From: Coptodactyla brooksi
Taxonomy: Eukaryota; Arthropoda; Insecta; Coleoptera; Scarabaeidae
Assembly (NCBI GenBank): GCA_033557675.1
Contig: JAWQRM010000459.1
Coordinates: 1 to 22,503, forward strand
Direction of reading: 5' to 3'
Length of the DNA: 22,503 nt
The position numbers and the translations under genes are program-made. Positions 18,931 through 22,503 of this stretch are shown piece after piece. The notes beneath the pieces are model-generated. The model was given only the letters and a program-made list of their open reading frames with translations, searched no databases and had not been told where the DNA came from. Positions within the stretch are counted from its first letter, which is position 1, and each line of letters starts with the position of its first letter.

Positions 18931-19614
18931 ATGAAGACTCTAGTCGCTATTTTCGTATTCGTAACTGTTGCCAACTGTTCTTCGGTGCCAACGAAGAAAA
19001 GTAATAACCATCACGATGTTGATGACCTGGACGTAAGTATCCTGCATACAAATGAAGGAAAGAAATAATACCCTCTTCTTTTTCCGTCGCAGTTAAGTGA
19101 ATATTTGGATATTCGTAAAAACAATTATCATCAAGCTCAAGAGCACGATGAATCTGGGAGAAGTTTAGAAGATACAGTCTCCCACTTCCTAAAATCTCAC
19201 GATGCCAACTTCAATTTACCGTTCTTGGGCAAACTCACTTTGGAAGGCAGAGACTTAGATCACGATGAATTAAATCTAAAGCTGAAGATGCACGAAGACC
19301 ACGAAGTCGAAGAACGCGGAAAGAAGAAAAGGTTAAAGAAGATTTTCGTTCCTATATTCATCATCGTGCTTCTCAAGGTCATAACTCTAATACCTTTGGC
19401 TTTGGGCGTCTTGGGCCTGAAAACTTGGAACGCGCTTCAGCTTTCTTTTGTTACCTTCGTGATTTCTATTTCCTTGGCTGTTTACCAACTATGCAAAAAA
19501 TTGGCTGCTGATTCTCATCCCCCAATCGCAGCTCACGGACCTTGGGAAGTACACCGCAAGAGGTCGCTTGAAAATGACGTGCACAAGATGGCGTACTCTG
19601 CTTACACTCAATGA
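18931..19614 (+). CDS. Osiris family protein (DUF1676), gene 3, short N-terminus
   Basis: Exon 1 is 18931-19032 and exon 2 is 19093-19614; the 60-bp phase-0 intron runs gtaagt...cgtcgcag. The product is 207 aa. Residues 1-16 form a signal peptide, followed by a short polar linker with KKSNNHHDVDDLD. Exon 2 aligns along its length with gene 2: SLEDTVSHFLKSHD (58-71), LEGRDLDHDELNLKL (84-98), a basic GKKKRLKK (110-117), hydrophobic 118-143, TWNALQLSF, a second hydrophobic segment to LCKK (170), AHGPWE and a degenerate terminal motif HKMAYSAY (198-205) in place of AQxLAYSAY. The N-terminal C-x7-C region of about 30 residues present in genes 1 and 2 is absent. No room exists for it in the 60-bp intron. 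Function is probably as for gene 2, with a shortened lumenal head. It belongs to the Osi6/Osi7-like subgroup by general resemblance; the symbol is not assigned. Confidence 0.92.
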
Positions 19615-19658
19615 GTGTAATTAATGCGTTGAATTTTATTTATTATAAATGTTTTGTT

Positions 19659-19664
19659 AATAAA
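19659..19664 (+). terminator. Polyadenylation signal of Osiris gene 3
   Basis: AATAAA lies 44 bp after the TGA stop at 19612-19614. Confidence 0.75.
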
Positions 19665-20434
19665 TTGAATTTGAAATTAAAAACGAATTGTCTTCTATTT
19701 TTGCACCATTTGACAACTAAATAAATCTAAATTTGTGGTTCTAAATTTGTCAACTTGGAAATTATACATTGTCAACTTAACAAGAAAATAAATATGAACA
19801 TGAACTTATCATATAACATATATAACTCTTGAAAGTAATCTTCATCATGCTATTACACTTTAACTTGATATTCAGGAAAATATTATAATTTAATCTCTTA
19901 GATAACTTTATGACCATTTCCAACAAAATAGAATTTTGATGTTATATATATTGCACGTTTTGTACAACTATTTCTTGTATACAATTCATTAGTCATAGTG
20001 TTTCTTGGGTTTGATGCTGTTATCCAAATGGTACTGCTATGGTGTTATACATTTTTTAAATTATAATTTCCAGCATTATTAAGGACAAATTAACTACCAA
20101 TATTATGAACTATTCATAACCTAAACTGCTTCTACATCTGAGAAATAAACACAAATGCATCAACTTGAAACTTCATTCCATTTTGTTAACAAATTAATTA
20201 ACTTTTTGTTCTATTGTCCACTACTCAACACCTAAATTTTAAGCCTTGTTAAGATATAAACTACATCAAACTGTTCTGAAAAATCTACAAGCTATTTCAT
20301 GTACATTTCTTGATTTAAATCATAGATATTGCAGGAAAATATCATCGCCTTAAACATACAAAAAATTTTGAAAAGATGCTGTCATCTTCAATACTGTTTT
20401 AATAACAAACAACAACGATATCATAACAATAAGA
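19665..20434. other. AT-rich intergenic DNA, no gene seen
   Basis: No coding potential or recognised repeat. Confidence 0.55.
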
Positions 20435-20722
20435 AATAGTAGTTGCAAAAGAAATCTTCCTTTAGATTCCATAATACACCAATTTAAGAAATTATGTTTT
20501 CAATTTAGAATAAATACTATTATAAATATTAGTTTAGTATATACAGTCAACTGTATATACATAAAAATGTATTGTATAATAGTAGTTGGAAAAGAAATTT
20601 TCTTCTAGATTCCATAATACATCAATTTAAGAAATTATGTTTCCAATTTAGAATAAATACTATTATAAATATTAGTTTAGTTTATATACAGTCAACTGTA
20701 TATACATAAAAATGTATTATAT
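20435..20722. repeat. 143-bp head-to-tail tandem duplication
   Basis: Copies 20435-20577 and 20578-20722 differ at only a few positions. Each contains the palindrome family tatacagtcaactgtata (first copy arms gtatatacagt 20537-20547 and actgtatatac 20550-20560, 2-nt centre). The low divergence suggests a fairly recent event. Confidence 0.9.
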
Positions 20723-20978
20723 AGCACATTTTCAACGTGAAGATCTGTTCACTATGGAATATATATGAAATCTTCAAAATTAATTGAGAAAATATTATAG
20801 TGAAACTATTAAAGCTAAAAAAGTACTTTTTGATTATTGATTAAAAGACAAACAATGATTACTTTAATTTTACTTAAAGTTGAGAGTTTGGAATCCTTGG
20901 TTTTGTAACAAAGCTTAAATAACTATCAATTTTGGTGTAGTGATTGTCACCACTGCACCATAATTCGAAATGAATACT
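20723..20978. other. AT-rich intergenic DNA, no gene seen
   Basis: Short unannotated stretch before hammerhead-like motif C; nothing recognised. Confidence 0.5.
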
Positions 20979-21022
20979 TGATGCAGGTTTCGCTAACCAA
21001 GTTAGTACCATCAGGAGCAATG
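20975..21022 (-). ncRNA. Hammerhead-ribozyme-like motif C
   Basis: The minus strand reads GCTC, CTGATGG (21014-21008), TA, stem II CTAAC/GTTAG with a TTG loop, C, GAAAC (20991-20987), CTGCATC (stem III loop, with a C-A mismatch where motif B has C-G), cleavage position 20980/20979, then AAGT. Stem I keeps U-A, C-G and G-U pairs but has lost the pair next to the cleavage site. It is homologous to motif B in inverted orientation over 40 bp. It looks like an inactivated copy. Confidence 0.55.
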
Positions 21023-21025
21023 AAA

Positions 21026-21050
21026 GACTCACACAGTCTTTGTGTGAGTC
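21026..21050. repeat. 10-bp perfect hairpin beside motif C
   Basis: gactcacaca (21026-21035) and tgtgtgagtc (21041-21050) pair perfectly around a 5-nt loop. It sits at the same relative place as the hairpins beside motif B and beside the 10190 fragment. Confidence 0.85.
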
Positions 21051-21222
21051 ATTAATGTTATTGTAATCTGAAAATGTTATTATAATATATAGACAGACAG
21101 AGACTCACAGACGGACATTCAAATAATAAAAGCCTACAAAAGTTTGATGTTAGTAATAAAAGGGGCTATTTAAAGGCTTTTATTGCTCTACTTTTAGCAG
21201 ACTGTCCCACCGGAAGTGTTCA

Positions 21223-21250
21223 CGATCAATATTTCGAAACCTATTGATCG
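21223..21250. repeat. 9-bp perfect inverted repeat
   Basis: cgatcaata (21223-21231) and tattgatcg (21242-21250) flank a 10-nt loop. It abuts the outer boundary of the long inverted repeat that starts near 21250. Confidence 0.8.
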
Positions 21251-22063
21251 AAAAATTTTGATAGTTTACTAAAATCAATGGCTTTACTAAATTCAGCTAA
21301 AATATTTGCAACGGTCTGCTGTTTTGGGGTATAGCGGAAGTCGACATAAATTTATTAATAAATTTCTTATTTTAATTAGAAATGTTTTAAATAGTTTATA
21401 TATTGTTCAATTTTCGAGGTGTCCTTAAAATTCTAAATTAAAATTTTTATAAGGTTTACTGGACCTAGTTGTAACCGTTTTCGAAAGATTTAAATGTATT
21501 CGAAAAACGTGACAGTTGCGGATTTAGAAAAGGCTTACTTTCTCATAAAGGGCTCTTGACATAAAGAAATTTTTTGACGAGGTTTTGTAGTTAGGGTCTA
21601 ATATATTATTGTAACCTATAAACATTTCTTTATACAGGGTGTTCTGGAAAATTTCGTTCAAAATTGCTTTCTGTATTCATATGTAATTATATATTCTTAA
21701 TACATATCTAATTTTTCATTTTTCTAAGATAAAAAAAATTAAACATTTTTCGCAATACTTGGAAAGCAATTTTCAACGAATTTTTCTCAATATATAGAAC
21801 TTAGTCTACAAAACCTTTCAAAGCACTTCAAAAAATGAAGAGCCTTTTCTAATGGTCCGCAGCTGTCATATTTTTCGGAAACACTTCTCTGAAACGGTTA
21901 CATCAAGGTCCAGTTAACCTGTATAAATTTAATCTAGATAAATTTAATCGAACATTGTAATATATATGGAAGGTGTTCCATTGAAAATAAGAAAATTCGT
22001 ATCGACAGTTGCAAATAATTTAATTGAATTGGTCCCATTACTTTAGTAAACTACCAAATTTTC
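21250..22063. repeat. Long imperfect inverted repeat (foldback structure)
   Basis: The left arm (21250-21676) and right arm (21754-22063) are reverse-complement homologues. Matched blocks from outside in: tagtttactaaa against tttagtaaacta; ttactggacct against aggtccagttaa; tgacagttgcgga against tccgcagctgtca; aggttttgtag against ctacaaaacct; aaaattgctttc against gaaagcaatttt. The left arm has about 36 extra bases (near 21611-21647) that contain TACAGGGTG, missing from the right arm. No coding content. It is likely a foldback or MITE-type repeat, or an element next to an inverted copy of itself. Confidence 0.8.
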
Positions 22064-22344
22064 AGAATTTGTATTCTTGTCAACGTTTTATTACTGAAAA
22101 ATATGTATATTTTTCTCTAATATAACACATTATATGTATATATAACGCATGGAACATAATATTTTAATCTATATTAAATAATTTATATTAGTATATTTTG
22201 AAATAATCATTACCGTCAAAAGACGTTAAACAAAGTTACGACGAATTATTTATTAATTATACGTCAACATTTAACTAGAGTTAAGGTAAATGTCATGTGG
22301 AAAGGTTATTTTTTGTTATTACTGTTCCCATTTATATTTCCTCA
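22064..22344. other. AT-rich DNA between foldback and mariner remnant
   Basis: Nothing recognised; AT-rich with short tatata runs near 22130-22145. Confidence 0.5.
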
Positions 22345-22503
22345 CATTTCTTCCAAACCTTATTTTTTCGTCCAATTTTAATATTCTTCAAAAATAATAT
22401 TCTTCAATGCAAAAATGCCATTCAAGCGAGAAAAGAATTAGTCGATGTGTATGGAGAAGATGTTTTGACAGAATGCTGGTGTTAAGACTGGTTTGCAAAA
22501 TTT
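22345..22503 (+). pseudogene. Mariner transposase N-terminus, cut by window end
   Basis: In one frame the sequence reads FFRPILIFF, then KNAIQARKELVDVYGED, then TECWC-stop-DWFAKF. This is the first helix-turn-helix of mariner transposases (typically KNAxQAxKxICxVYGE...RTCQNWFAKF). The stop at 22483-22485 replaces the Gln of CQNWF, a one-base change from CAA. The body of the element continues beyond 22503, so its completeness is unknown. It is a separate insertion from the one at 10600-11065, which lacks this portion. Confidence 0.8.

Noticed and set aside
1..22503. CRISPR arrays, bacterial operons, tRNA or rRNA genes
   Set aside because: No regularly spaced repeats, no Shine-Dalgarno-led gene strings and no tRNA or rRNA signatures; the spliced Osiris genes make this nuclear insect DNA.

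Overview
This is an AT-rich piece of an insect nuclear genome. Three spliced genes on the + strand, each with GT-AG introns, TATA/initiator-like promoters and AATAAA signals, encode Osiris (DUF1676) proteins. That family is arthropod-restricted, is found in syntenic clusters, and is linked to cuticle formation. The surrounding DNA is full of decayed transposons of kinds common in insects. A beetle is plausible from the general look of the repeats, but that is an impression, not a demonstration.

Layout. Positions 1-7480 hold no intact gene I can support. They carry an IS630/Tc1-like transposase remnant (about 916-1228), a frameshifted copy of a widely dispersed transposon-associated protein family (3040-3570), a hammerhead-ribozyme-like motif on the minus strand (about 4231-4290), a non-LTR reverse-transcriptase tail (5490-5862) and a second hammerhead-like motif on the plus strand (6589-6645). 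Osiris gene 1 (7542-8377, three exons, 241 aa) follows. The 5 kb behind it holds a dead mariner (10600-11065) and a deleted piggyBac-like element (11935-12676) whose TTAA end lies about 680 bp before the start codon of gene 2. Osiris gene 2 (13353-14143, two exons, 247 aa) and gene 3 (18931-19614, two exons, 207 aa) are close paralogues. They are separated by 4.8 kb of duplicated blocks, (TA)n arrays and a 71-nt hairpin. The right end (19665-22503) has a 143-bp tandem duplication, a third hammerhead-like motif, a long imperfect inverted repeat spanning about 0.8 kb and the start of another mariner transposase cut by the window edge.

How the genes relate. All three Osiris products have a signal peptide, the hydrophobic DUF1676 core and a C-terminal AQxLAY-like motif, so all should enter the secretory/endosomal membrane system of cuticle-secreting epithelium. 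Genes 1 and 2 keep the N-terminal C-x7-C pair; gene 3 has lost it.

Most unusual signal: three loci plus one fragment carry the layout of hammerhead ribozymes like those described in Penelope-like retroelements: CTGATGR, a short stem II, GAAAY, a tiny stem III and a GTC/ATC cleavage position. They look degenerate to different degrees. No Penelope reverse transcriptase was recognised beside them.
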